DNA from: Methanocorpusculum sp. UBA424
GTDB lineage: Archaea; Halobacteriota; Methanomicrobia; Methanomicrobiales; Methanocorpusculaceae
Assembly (NCBI GenBank): GCA_002498375.1
Contig: DAHC01000007.1
Coordinates: 376 to 64,375 of the forward strand
Direction of reading: 5' to 3'
DNA length: 64,000 nt
Shown: one piece after another, positions 25,122 through 33,934 of the stretch
Layout of the letters: each line of letters opens with the position of its first letter
Numbering within the stretch: the first letter of the stretch is position 1
Position numbers and translations under genes: made by a program
The notes under the pieces: generated by a model
The model's database searches: none
Seen by the model: the letters and a program-made list of their open reading frames with translations, nothing else
What the model was told of the DNA's origin: nothing

Positions 25122-26084
25122 TCATTTTTTGTACATAAAGAACCATACAAAATAGCCGATAACCAGACCTAAGCCAATCGCAAATAACATGATATCTAAA
25201 TTTGCTATCCAGATTATTTCTGGGGTCATTATTTCGGCTGTATCTACAGGCATTGAGCATAATGGAAAGACAATTCCAATGACGGCAAATAAGGTCAAAA
25301 CAAGCAATCCGATAAAGACATCGTTTGGTTTTTCCAGACTTGTTTGTCTATATGAGAGATTTTTTTTCTGCAGAGCCAACAAATCTAACTCATAAAGTAA
25401 TTTCTGATGTTCATCATATTTTTTCTGATATGCCATCGTGTTGGTGCAATTGGTATAATGCGAATTGATTAAAATTGATCTCTGAATATCTGTATTCATT
25501 TCAGGAAACTTGAATGATGATAGGTTCCCGAATATTGATAGATGCTTATCTTCCTCGTGTTTCGCTTCTTCCCTAGGTTTTTCTTCAAATACTTGCATAA
25601 AATTATTGAATAGATCGTTACAAATACAGTATTGAAACGAAGTTATTTCTTTTTTGAGAATTGTTGCAACATCTTTTTCATAGACGCCTAGTTTTTTACC
25701 ATTTAATTTTGAAATAATTAGCTTTAATAATGAAAAAGTTTCATCCCAATATGGCTGTATTTCAGATAGAACAAAATCACTTATTTCATCATCTAAAATG
25801 GTTTCCAGTGTGGTTGTTTCGTCACCAAGGTAGATACGACTAATCTGTTTAGAGTGATCATGGATAAAATCTACAGCACGATCCTCTAATAATTCCCCAT
25901 ATAACTTGGTAGCTCTCGCTTTTTTAAATGTGATTTCATCATCAATATCTTTGATGTGGGCTTCGATTTCTTTTCTTTTGGTACTATCTGTCATTAATCT
26001 AGTAGCAATAAATCCTCCAAGAATTGCTACTATCGCTGCAGTACTTTGAGCGGTGGCAGATAAAAGCCAGTTTACATCAAACAT
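25122..26084 (-). CDS. Orphan membrane protein with large cytoplasmic domain
   Basis: A 320-residue protein I cannot assign to a named family. An N-terminal hydrophobic helix (residues ~5-30) contains AQSTAAIVAILGGFIATRL. It is followed by a long charged, helical, probably coiled middle (30-245) and two C-terminal helices (~256-276 and ~290-316). The AQS(T/A)AA-LGGF helix recurs in uncharacterised prokaryotic membrane proteins. The gene is AT-rich, alone and flanked by repeats, in keeping with recent transfer. A defence or stress role is possible but only suggested by context. Confidence 0.6.
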   Translation of the reverse strand: MFDVNWLLSATAQSTAAIVAILGGFIATRLMTDSTKRKEIEAHIKDIDDEITFKKARATKLYGELLEDRAVDFIHDHSKQISRIYLGDETTTLETILDDEISDFVLSEIQPYWDETFSLLKLIISKLNGKKLGVYEKDVATILKKEITSFQYCICNDLFNNFMQVFEEKPREEAKHEEDKHLSIFGNLSSFKFPEMNTDIQRSILINSHYTNCTNTMAYQKKYDEHQKLLYELDLLALQKKNLSYRQTSLEKPNDVFIGLLVLTLFAVIGIVFPLCSMPVDTAEIMTPEIIWIANLDIMLFAIGLGLVIGYFVWFFMYKK

Positions 26085-26550
26085 ATTAAGTCCAGAATAT
26101 TAATGATAGTTTTTCATGGAAATGCATAGGGATTTCTCAAATATTATAAATATCAATTAAACAATATCTTATCTCTCCCTGATAATAAAGATGCCCTATT
26201 CAAGAAAATATTCTTATTATTTCATAGAATTGTGGGTGCAGGAGAAAGGATTTTCTTTTTCTGGAAGGCATACTCTGAATTCGCGGTTGGATTTCTCATG
26301 TGTCCACACAAAACAAACATCATACTGATAATAAAACTCCAGTATGACCGCACACCATTTAATTTTGATGCTGGATGTTATCTCCCAATTATTAATCAAT
26401 TACTAATTTGTGTATATTTAGTAATTTGCGAAGTTTGTGTAAGTAACACACCTTTATGCTATCACTTTGGTGCACAACAAACACCTTTCTCATACTACTT
26501 TAGTGTACTATAAGCACGATTAGACGTCCTGTTAAAAAAGAAAGATGTGC
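26085..26550. other. AT-rich gene-free stretch
   Basis: No supported gene. Bases 26280-26308 repeat 716-744 with one mismatch. Otherwise the stretch is AT-rich with short TGTGTAA/ACACAC motifs near 26430-26450. It may be residue of the same transfer event as the neighbouring membrane protein. Confidence 0.5.
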
Positions 26551-26722
26551 TCACCCACTCGCAAGTCTCTCGACTTGGTCGCAAATCAAAGATTTGGTCG
26601 CAAGGCAAAGCCTTGCTCAGCTAAGGATGAGCCTATCGGCTCCTCCCGCCTCCGCTGAGGTCGTCGACTTCGTCTCCGACCCGCCTCAGCTAAGGCCGCC
26701 CCTACGGGGCAGCCCGCCCACA
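26551..26722. repeat. Hairpin-mosaic intergenic repeat, locus H
   Basis: At least six hairpin modules in a row: GCAAGTC, GCAAATC-AAA-GATTT, GCAAGGC-AAA-GCCTTGC, GAGCC-TAT-CGGCTC, a CGAC-TTC-GTC unit and GCCCC-TAC-GGGGC. The last hairpin overlaps the 3' end of the 5-formyltetrahydrofolate cyclo-ligase gene and supplies its stop codon and last residues. Confidence 0.8.
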
Positions 26723-27274
26723 CCTGATGACCTCATCCTCGGTCACGACATAATCCATCCGGGCGTCGAACGGCTCGGTCGGGATCAACTCGACCTCCTG
26801 ACAGGCATACGCCATCCCGATCCTGGGAATATCCGGATTCTTTTCAAAAAAGCGGTCATAGTATCCCGCACCATATCCCAGCCGGTGCCCCTTTCGGTCG
26901 AACCCCACCATCGGGACGAGGACCACCTCGATCGAAGATGCCTGAGCGGGTTTTTCATGAGTGAGGGGTTCCGGGACCCGGAACGTGCCCGGTTCCAGCT
27001 GGTCCATCGAGGTGAGATACGAGAGCCTAAGCGTGTGGGTCTCCTTCTCGATGATCGGGACGACGACAGTCTTTCCTTCTTCTAAGAGGCAGTTGATGAT
27101 CACCATCGACTCAACCTCCGGATCTTTTGCCGCGTAGGCAAGGACCGTATGATAGGGTTTCAAAAGTTCCTGCAGCCGGCAGGTGATATAGTATCCCTTC
27201 GCCCGCCGGTCGCCTAAAGACAGAGCTTCGCGTCGTTCTTTCAATATAGTGCGAAGCTCTGCTTTCGTCGTCAT
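26702..27274 (-). CDS. 5-formyltetrahydrofolate cyclo-ligase family protein
   Basis: A 190-residue protein of the 5-FTHF cyclo-ligase family, which in bacteria and eukaryotes converts 5-formyl- to 5,10-methenyl-tetrahydrofolate with ATP. The nucleotide-binding signature GYGAGYYDRFF is present near residues 130-140. In a methanogen using methanopterin the natural substrate may be a tetrahydromethanopterin derivative or another C1 carrier; this is inference. The C-terminal residues RAAP and the TAG stop come from a mosaic-repeat hairpin. The start overlaps the arcS stop by four bases (ATGA). Confidence 0.88.
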   Translation of the reverse strand: MTTKAELRTILKERREALSLGDRRAKGYYITCRLQELLKPYHTVLAYAAKDPEVESMVIINCLLEEGKTVVVPIIEKETHTLRLSYLTSMDQLEPGTFRVPEPLTHEKPAQASSIEVVLVPMVGFDRKGHRLGYGAGYYDRFFEKNPDIPRIGMAYACQEVELIPTEPFDARMDYVVTEDEVIRCGRAAP

Positions 27275-28896
27275 TTTCGATTCGTCTTCCGCACGCGGAC
27301 CGCGATACCGCGGTTCGCCCGCTTCATCTCGTCCGAGCCCATCGTGGTTTTTCCGGTCGCCTGATATCCTTCGCCGCCGACGAACACCTCGTCGCCCTCA
27401 CGGATATTCGGATCGCAGTCGGCGATCCCCGGCGCAAGGATATCTCCCTGCGGGACAAAACCGTCCGAGATCCAGACACGGTATCCGTTGATGTACTTCC
27501 AGCCCTCGTGGGTCGGGCGGAGCAGGCCTGTTTCCGGGTCGATCGAGAAGATCTGCGTCTTCTTCTCGTAGATCTTCTGGTTCGGATACCGGCCTTTCGT
27601 AAGCCAGCCCTTCGTGTCGACCAGCTCGCCGAACTGCCAGAGAAGCGTGCCGCGGATCGGATCCGTGCGGCGTTTTCTGCTCTCGCGAAGAGCGTTGTTT
27701 AAGGCACGCAGCGACTCTTGGGAGAGCGGCTTGTCATCATTGCAGGTAAACTCGAGTTCCACGCCGACCGCCTGTGCGGCGGTCTTCGCGACCTCTTTTG
27801 CCCCGCCTTCCAGATGGCAGATGACTCTGTCATACCGGTGCTTCGTGAGATAGGCCGCGAGGTATTCGACGAGGATCGCCGACTCTTCTCTGTCCCAGTA
27901 GCCGGTAACCGGCACATCGTAGTGTCCCGCCGGATAGATCAGTTCGAGTTCGCGGGGAACGACGCCCAAAGGCGAAGTCACGATCACTTCATGGGCACGG
28001 CCGTCCACCACGCGGGTGAACATCTGATGCGATCTCGAGAGCGAGTAGGGTTTTCGTGCGGCGCAGGGAAGAAGGACGCAGACATCGGTCCTTCCCGGAA
28101 CGAACCGGTTGATGACCCGATCCTCGAAGAAGGCGATCTCGGCACGGGTCATCGACTCGGAGGAGTTCGCGAAGAACCGGGAGGAGCGGACGACCGGGAG
28201 ATTTTTGGCGAAGCCTGGTCTGCGGTCGACATGCCGCAGGAGGGAGACCTGCTCGGCGTGGAGTCTGCAGCGCATCTCCATGAACTCGCGGAGCTGACCC
28301 CGTTCGATCCAGACCCGTGCAAGGGCGATCTCCTTTTCGAGAGCCAGACGGTTGTGGAGCTTCAGGTCGCCGGCTTTGCAGCCCTGGCAGTCGCAGATGC
28401 CTTTTTCCATGTAGGAGGCATCGAACTCGCCTTCGGGCGTGCAGAACTTTTTCTGCACTGCCGCAAGATCCACCGCGGTGTAGTCGAAGAGGTCGAAGCC
28501 GAGATAGATCAGCGAAGCGGCGTTCGAGGGAAGGCCGCATGCGGGGGCATAGCGTGCCGCGTCCGGGGGGCAGACCGCGAGCAGTTTTTCCATATACTCG
28601 GCATGACGGCGTGCGTCGGAGATGACCGTGTTCCAGTTAGAAAACAGGAGCACGCTTCCTTCGACCGACTCGTTCTGCGGGTGGACGGCCGTCGGCTCTT
28701 CGCCTGCGGTGAAGTATTTTTCAAACTCGGCTTTGCCGGCAGACGGCGGGAGGTTTGAAAACCCGCGTTCTTTCAAGGAAGGAAAGACCGATTCGGTGTC
28801 GATCACGGCAGGGGTGCTGATGTTTTCCTCGTCGGAGAGTTTCAGGTTCCCGATCCGTGCGTTTCCGTCGCGTTTTCGTGCGTCGAACAGACTCAT
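27271..28896 (-). CDS. arcS: Archaeosine synthase
   Basis: ArcS, 541 residues, with a C-terminal PUA domain (about the last 75 residues). ArcS works on preQ0 at position 15 of tRNA, placed there by TgtA, in the step that leads to archaeosine. The diagnostic PCx3KPYx2Sx2H motif is exact here: PCAARKPYSLSRSHQ. A cysteine-rich CDCQGCKAGDL lies earlier. ATG 28896 overlaps the tgtA stop (ATGA), so the two enzymes of the pathway are translationally coupled. An upstream in-frame Met lies within tgtA and is less likely. Confidence 0.93.
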   Translation of the reverse strand: MSLFDARKRDGNARIGNLKLSDEENISTPAVIDTESVFPSLKERGFSNLPPSAGKAEFEKYFTAGEEPTAVHPQNESVEGSVLLFSNWNTVISDARRHAEYMEKLLAVCPPDAARYAPACGLPSNAASLIYLGFDLFDYTAVDLAAVQKKFCTPEGEFDASYMEKGICDCQGCKAGDLKLHNRLALEKEIALARVWIERGQLREFMEMRCRLHAEQVSLLRHVDRRPGFAKNLPVVRSSRFFANSSESMTRAEIAFFEDRVINRFVPGRTDVCVLLPCAARKPYSLSRSHQMFTRVVDGRAHEVIVTSPLGVVPRELELIYPAGHYDVPVTGYWDREESAILVEYLAAYLTKHRYDRVICHLEGGAKEVAKTAAQAVGVELEFTCNDDKPLSQESLRALNNALRESRKRRTDPIRGTLLWQFGELVDTKGWLTKGRYPNQKIYEKKTQIFSIDPETGLLRPTHEGWKYINGYRVWISDGFVPQGDILAPGIADCDPNIREGDEVFVGGEGYQATGKTTMGSDEMKRANRGIAVRVRKTNRK

Positions 28897-30338
28897 GTGA
28901 TGACCTCGGCGTCCGGGAACTCGGTTCTGAAGAGGTCGGCCCATTTGGCGGTCGTCGAGATGGTGACTTTGGTGTCGGGGTTTGTCGCGAGCAGTCCTTT
29001 GAGACCCTTGATCCCGTACTTCATCATCTCTTCGTCCCAGGTCGGGACCTCGGCGGGTCCTGCCGGGAAGGTCTCGGCAAGTTCGTACGGCAGGGGACCG
29101 AACGGCGGCTTGAACTCGATGACCTCTTCAAAGCGGGAAGGGACCGGCCCTCCGGCCGCAATGAGGGAGACGTCGGAGAGTTTCACGCGGGGGATCATCG
29201 CATGGTAGTTCGTGACCTCGGTCCGGCGGCATGATTCGCTGCCGCGGTAGAAGAACCGGCGCTTGCTTGCTCTGTCGAGGTGCTCGATCTCTTCGACCCT
29301 CTCTAAAAGTCTGCGGTATCCGTCGAGCAGTTTGGGGTGGGCACGACACCGTTCGTCGACGAGTTCCCAGAGGGTCCCGTCCTGAATGGCGGCACGGATC
29401 CTCGAGATCTCGGCCATGGTGACGGCGAGGTTGTGGTAGGCGAGGAGCTTTTGTTTGTCTGGGGATTTTTTCAGCTCTTCGACGGTATGACTGCGGCAGA
29501 CGGGACATGCGCACGGCAGTTCGCTCATCTCGTCGAGTTTGAGCGTTCCGTAGGTCGTGATGTAGCGTCCTTCCTTCGCATACAGGGCGTAGGCGGCCGA
29601 GTCGAAGACATCGCAGCCGAGAGCCGCGGCGAGGGCGAACATGGAGGGGTGGCCGGCACCGAAGAGGTGGACGCAGGCTCCCGGATTGAGGCCTTTTTTC
29701 GCGGCAAGGACGACGTCGACAAGCTCACGGTATCGGTAGCTTTCCATTAAGGGAACGACAGCGCCGACCGGGCAGTAGGCAAAGCCCATGTCGGAGACGG
29801 TTTTGCCGGCATACTCGCGGAGGTCTTCGAAGACAGCTCCCTGAACGGGGCCTGAGATGGGAGCGTCGGGACCGAAGAGTTCCTTCGCTTCCTTCATTCT
29901 CGCCATCGTGATCTCCATCTGGGCGATGACTTCGTCCCGTTCTGTGTCGGGGTGGGTCGGGATGTCGAGCGGGACCCAGATGTCGCTTCCGATGTCTCTT
30001 TGGAAGGAGAGGGTCTGCTCGTTCGTGATATCGACGCTTCCGTAGACGGACATCTGGAAGGATCCTGAGTCGGTCATGATCAGGCCGTCGAAGTCGAGGA
30101 CCTCATGGAGGCCTTTTTCGAGGGCGGGTCCGCGGAACTCTTCGCTTTTGGAGAAGATGTAGGCGTTTGTGATGATTCCTTCGACGCCCATCTTTTTCAT
30201 TTCGGACGGGGGGATTATCTGCAGGTGGGGGTTGACGACCGGGAGGAGTGCGGGCGTTCTGATAGCTTTGTCGCCGGCTTTGAGTTTGCCGACGCGGCCC
30301 GCTATGTCTTTATGGATCACTTCGAATGTTATTGTCAT
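28893..30338 (-). CDS. tgtA: tRNA-guanine(15) transglycosylase
   Basis: Archaeal TGT, 481 residues. It swaps guanine 15 of the tRNA D-loop for preQ0, the first tRNA-bound step in making archaeosine. The catalytic and base-binding region reads LIMTDSGSFQ near residue 90, and the zinc site reads CACPVCRSH with a downstream His. The length covers the catalytic domain and part of the extra C-terminal archaeal domains; the PUA domain is carried by ArcS. The gene starts 3 bases after the AMMECR1 stop. Confidence 0.95.
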   Translation of the reverse strand: MTITFEVIHKDIAGRVGKLKAGDKAIRTPALLPVVNPHLQIIPPSEMKKMGVEGIITNAYIFSKSEEFRGPALEKGLHEVLDFDGLIMTDSGSFQMSVYGSVDITNEQTLSFQRDIGSDIWVPLDIPTHPDTERDEVIAQMEITMARMKEAKELFGPDAPISGPVQGAVFEDLREYAGKTVSDMGFAYCPVGAVVPLMESYRYRELVDVVLAAKKGLNPGACVHLFGAGHPSMFALAAALGCDVFDSAAYALYAKEGRYITTYGTLKLDEMSELPCACPVCRSHTVEELKKSPDKQKLLAYHNLAVTMAEISRIRAAIQDGTLWELVDERCRAHPKLLDGYRRLLERVEEIEHLDRASKRRFFYRGSESCRRTEVTNYHAMIPRVKLSDVSLIAAGGPVPSRFEEVIEFKPPFGPLPYELAETFPAGPAEVPTWDEEMMKYGIKGLKGLLATNPDTKVTISTTAKWADLFRTEFPDAEVIT

Positions 30339-30341
30339 AGA

Positions 30342-30908
30342 TTATTCCTGGAATATCTGTCCTTCAAAGGTGAGAATGTTGCATGATTTGTTTGTCCATG
30401 CGTCGGGGGGGAGACCTGCTTTGTAGCAGGTTTCGCTGAGGAATTGTTCGGGGTCCCAGCCGTATTCGACGGCGACCTGGGGAAGAAGGAGGCCGGTGTG
30501 TCCGTTCATTTCGGCGATGAGTCCATGTCGTCCGATGATGACGGCAGACGGGCGTTCGCCCGGTGCGCACTCGAGAAGTACGGGTAGGGTGAGAACGGTG
30601 ACTTCGATCTTGATCTGTCGGAGTTCCCCTTCGTTGACGGGGTAGAACCTGGGGTCGTGGATGGCGGCATGCTGTGCGGCGTCTTTGATGGCGTCGCCAA
30701 GCGGCATGACGGGGAAGGGGAAGCCGATGCATCCCCTGAGGTCGCCGAATTTGGTGAGCGTTACAAAGACTCCCCGCTTTTCGGTGAAGATGCCGGAGAG
30801 TTCCGGTTCCCGTGCTGGTGGTTTCCCGGTCACTGCGGACTCAGCGTAGAGTCGTGCAGCCTGCAGGGCAAGCTGTCCTTCGGTCTGACTGAGGAGATGC
30901 ATAATCAT
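30342..30908 (-). CDS. AMMECR1 family protein
   Basis: A 188-residue AMMECR1-domain protein. The invariant LRGCIG hexapeptide is present (residues ~58-63) with the following PL-DAI-DAA-AA-DPRF pattern and the C-terminal WTNKSCNILTFEGQIF. The family is conserved in archaea and eukaryotes without a settled function; ties to RNA modification or radical chemistry have been proposed from gene context. It appears to be the first gene of the archaeosine operon here, 3 bases before tgtA. Confidence 0.92.
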   Translation of the reverse strand: MIMHLLSQTEGQLALQAARLYAESAVTGKPPAREPELSGIFTEKRGVFVTLTKFGDLRGCIGFPFPVMPLGDAIKDAAQHAAIHDPRFYPVNEGELRQIKIEVTVLTLPVLLECAPGERPSAVIIGRHGLIAEMNGHTGLLLPQVAVEYGWDPEQFLSETCYKAGLPPDAWTNKSCNILTFEGQIFQE

Positions 30909-30942
30909 GTAGGTATTAGGCGTCAGAGATGATGAATTAAAT

Positions 30943-31020
30943 GGCGGGTCGGACGCTGAAAGCGGCCGACCTCAGCGGAGCAAATCTTTGATTTGCGACT
31001 GCGGCTTGGACACTGAAATC
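30943..31020. repeat. Hairpin-mosaic intergenic repeat, locus I
   Basis: Contains CGCT-GAA-AGCG, the frame GACCTCAGCGGAGCAA, and GCAAATC-TTT-GATTTGC. It is the only locus found between divergent genes (AMMECR1 and the DJ-1-like protein), not next to a 3' end. Confidence 0.75.
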
Positions 31021-31097
31021 CCCAGAGAACAGCATGAAACAAAGCGAAATAGTTTCAGGACACACAAATATACATACAGTGATAATGGAGAAAATAT

Positions 31098-31736
31098 ATG
31101 TTTACGATCTATGTGTATATTCTTGATACATTAGCCGACTGGGAACTGGGGCATGTTACTTCTGAGTTGCATTCCGGCCGGTTTTTCAAAAAAGGCGCGG
31201 AACATGTATCGCTGAAAACGGTGAGTTATTCTAACGAGCCGATCACTACAATGGGCGGGATGACAATCGTGCCCGATTGTTTGATCGATGATATCGTTGT
31301 GAGTGAAACAAGCGTGCTGCTGTTACCGGGCGCAAATACCTGGAACGACCCAAAGCACGGCGCTATTATCGAAAAAGCAGGCGAACTTCTCTCTATCGGC
31401 GCTATGGTGGGTGCGATCTGCGGAGCTACTGCGGCTCTTGCCAATGTTGGGCTGTTGGATACGCGTCCGCATACCAGTAATGGACCGGGATTTCTTGAGA
31501 TGTTTTGTCCCGGGTATAAAGGGCAGAGTTTCTATGCAGACCAGCCGTCTGTTGCGGATAACAACCTTATTACTGCTGGTTCCACCGGAGGTTTGTTGTG
31601 GGCGAAACAGATCATTGAGTATTTAGGTGTGTTTGAATCGAACACGCTGGAAGCCTGGTATGACTATTTTAGTACCGGCAAGCCGGAACATTTCTTTGCC
31701 CTCATGCAGAGTTTGCAGTCGGGCAAGGAAAACTGA
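31098..31736 (+). CDS. DJ-1/PfpI-like glutamine amidotransferase-fold protein
   Basis: A 212-residue protein of the DJ-1/PfpI superfamily. The nucleophile elbow is VGAICGATAALANVGLL, with the Cys in the expected ICGA context (residue ~108). It resembles the YdeA/protease-I-like branch common in low-GC bacteria and differs clearly from the DJ-1 protein at 17632. Composition is a little more AT-rich than the neighbouring archaeosine operon. It stands alone between a mosaic repeat and a MITE-like element, so acquisition is plausible. The substrate is unknown. Confidence 0.85.
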   Translation: MFTIYVYILDTLADWELGHVTSELHSGRFFKKGAEHVSLKTVSYSNEPITTMGGMTIVPDCLIDDIVVSETSVLLLPGANTWNDPKHGAIIEKAGELLSIGAMVGAICGATAALANVGLLDTRPHTSNGPGFLEMFCPGYKGQSFYADQPSVADNNLITAGSTGGLLWAKQIIEYLGVFESNTLEAWYDYFSTGKPEHFFALMQSLQSGKEN

Positions 31737-31931
31737 TCCTTTTTTGTCATAAACAGAACGGGGAGGGGGTCACATGCCCGTCTATATCCAGCTCCGTTTT
31801 AATAACAAGCGAAATGTCTTTGGAGATAGCAAGGGGACACTTTTGTATTTTTGCGCTGGGAGATTCCCTCCCCATCCTTCCCCGGAGAGATGAGCTGATG
31901 AAACGCTCTTGTGTTTTTTCTTTTAATCTCC

Positions 31932-32213
31932 TGAATTTGACAGTTGGCAAATATGTTCCCCCACATCTCTTTCCTTTTTTCTGATTAAGGGGTGCGGGGA
32001 CGCGCAGAAGTCGCAAACCTTTGGTTTGCTCAAGGATCGCGTCGCTTTCATTCCCCTTGCCAGTCACTCCCCCGCACCCCGAAATCAGAAAAATATGTGA
32101 TACATTGAAGATTTATTCTGAAAAGTAAGTGACTCGCGAGAGAGTTTATCATGGCTTTTGAAAAATGCTTAGGGGCATTCATTATGTGGCATTTCCACTA
32201 ACTGTCAAATTCA
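31932..32213. mobile_element. MITE-like element, copy 1 (282 bp)
   Basis: Bounded by perfect 14-base terminal inverted repeats (TGAATTTGACAGTT at 31932-31945 and its complement at 32200-32213). Its left ~70 and right ~105 bases are nearly identical to copy 2 at 41835-42355. It contains no transposase frame. A mosaic-repeat unit sits in the middle. I see no clear target-site duplication. Confidence 0.85.
31989..32080. repeat. Hairpin-mosaic repeat nested in MITE copy 1, locus J
   Basis: Opens GGGGTGCGGGGA and closes with the complement (CCCCGCACCCC). It holds GCAAACC-TTT-GGTTTGC in the second hairpin position. The whole unit lies inside the MITE-like element between two converging genes. Confidence 0.75.
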
Positions 32214-32273
32214 ATTAGATGAAAATACGTATCTCCGAAACGCCAGATTCTAAAAAAAGATGTGCCTGAATAT

Positions 32274-33623
32274 TCAGGCAAATAATTTGGTAGTATCCTG
32301 ATCTTCGCTGGTTGTCTGGGAAGCTACCGCCGCAGTGATCACCTGAGTGATCGCGCTGCGAACGATCTCGAGACCCTGCATCAGCGTAGCATCATCGGTC
32401 GTTAATGCCGGCATCAGCTTCACAACCGAGTCCTCTCTGCCCGAGAGCTCAATGATCAGACGATTCTCAAAGCACAACTGTCTGATCTGCTGGGCAGTCC
32501 CTGCCGGATATGCTCCGCAGTCGATACCCCACATCAGTCCAAGGCCGCGGAAACTCAGCCCCGGATCGATGAGCGGCAGGTTTTCAGCAAGATAATCCTG
32601 GACGATCTTGCCTTTCCGCACAGTCTCTTCGATGACATGCTCTTTGAGCATAAACTCGAGAGCGGCTTTTCCTGCAATGAATGACAGCTGGAAACCTCTG
32701 AACGTGCCGTTGTGTTCGCCCGGCATAAGTACGTCATATTCGGGTTTCACCAGCGTGATCGCGCAAGGCATGCCCATGCCGCCGATGGATTTTGCCATTA
32801 CTACGATATCGGGAACGATACCGCCGCGCTCGAACGAGAAGAACGCTCCCGTCCGGCCGCATCCGGTCTGGATCTCATCGAGGATCAGCAGCATATCATG
32901 CTTGTCGCAGAGGGCACGGATGTCTCTGAGCCACTGATCTGATACGATATTGATGCCGCCTTCTCCCTGGACCGATTCGACAATAATAGCCGCCGGTTTG
33001 TCAACACCGCTGTGATCATCGCTGAGGATCATATCGATGTACTCGATCGTGTCCAGATTCTTCATCATCGACGGGTGAGGAACATGCGTCACGTTCCCCA
33101 AGGTCACGCCGCTGGCTGCCCGTGCGGACCTCTCCGTCGTAAGGGCCAGGGCTCCAAGCGTCATGCCATGGAACCCGCCCATCAATGCCAGCACGTTGGA
33201 TCTGCCTTTTGCCTTGCGGGCAATTTTTAATGCAGCTTCAACGGCGTTGGTTCCGGTCGGTCCCGGAAACAGGATCTTGTAATTGAGACCACGCGGGATC
33301 AGAATATTCTTCTGCATGAACTGAATAAATTCACCCTTGGCAATGGAATACATATCCAGCCCGTGAACCAATCCGTCATTCTGGAGATACTCGATCACTT
33401 TCTCTTTAATATAGTCATTATTATGACCGTAATTACAGCTGCCCGCCCCGCAAAGGAAATCGATATACTCGAGTCCGTTCTGATCGATCAGTAAAGAGCC
33501 TTTAGCTTTTGAGAAAATAACCGGATACTTCCGACAATACGACCGTACGTTACTTTCGAATTCTTCGAATACGGCTGTTTCCATCAAGACGTCATTTGTG
33601 TTTTCAAGACCCATAGACCACAC
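32274..33623 (-). CDS. Class III aminotransferase, diaminobutyrate type (EctB-like)
   Basis: A 449-residue PLP-dependent class III aminotransferase closest in style to diaminobutyrate-2-oxoglutarate transaminases. PLP and substrate motifs include GPTGTNAVEAALKIAR, the acidic LILDEIQTGCGRTG and the Schiff-base Lys in VVMAKSIGG. Such enzymes make 2,4-diaminobutyrate from aspartate semialdehyde, for ectoine or for 1,3-diaminopropane. ectA and ectC are absent nearby; instead the next gene upstream on the same strand is an Orn/Lys/Arg-type decarboxylase. A polyamine role is inferred from that pairing. Confidence 0.82.
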   Translation of the reverse strand: MWSMGLENTNDVLMETAVFEEFESNVRSYCRKYPVIFSKAKGSLLIDQNGLEYIDFLCGAGSCNYGHNNDYIKEKVIEYLQNDGLVHGLDMYSIAKGEFIQFMQKNILIPRGLNYKILFPGPTGTNAVEAALKIARKAKGRSNVLALMGGFHGMTLGALALTTERSARAASGVTLGNVTHVPHPSMMKNLDTIEYIDMILSDDHSGVDKPAAIIVESVQGEGGINIVSDQWLRDIRALCDKHDMLLILDEIQTGCGRTGAFFSFERGGIVPDIVVMAKSIGGMGMPCAITLVKPEYDVLMPGEHNGTFRGFQLSFIAGKAALEFMLKEHVIEETVRKGKIVQDYLAENLPLIDPGLSFRGLGLMWGIDCGAYPAGTAQQIRQLCFENRLIIELSGREDSVVKLMPALTTDDATLMQGLEIVRSAITQVITAAVASQTTSEDQDTTKLFA

Positions 33624-33934
33624 TCCTTTTTTTAGTTAGTATGAATGTACAGGAAATCTAGCCCCGCACACCGGGCGGCTCTGAGATTACTAAACTTAGT
33701 TGCCCCCCCTAGGCTTAAAGGTGTCCCTCGTAAAAGAATTGATTATGGCCTGATTTATGGACTTTCGGACGATATCCATGGACTTCAAAAAACCCCCTGC
33801 ATGCCCGGATTTTCCATTCATGACACGGGGGGGGTTGAATAGTTTTCTGGTGTTTTGGGTAGGGGGGGTTTGTAAAAAATCAGGGGCGCATTCACGCGCA
33901 CGCCAATGAAAAAAATTGCAGGTCAGGACGCCGG
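33624..33934. other. Gene-free stretch with G/C homopolymer runs
   Basis: Lies between the decarboxylase and the aminotransferase. It contains several runs of 6-9 G or C (near 33704, 33824 and 33860) and no gene. The runs could be slippage-prone or structural, but no regulatory role can be shown. Confidence 0.5.

Noticed and set aside
30342..30400. Resemblance of the AMMECR1 3' end (GAAGGACAGATATTC) to the mntA leader (GAAGGACAAATATTC)
   Set aside because: The matching part of AMMECR1 encodes the family's own conserved C-terminus, so the short match is probably coincidence.
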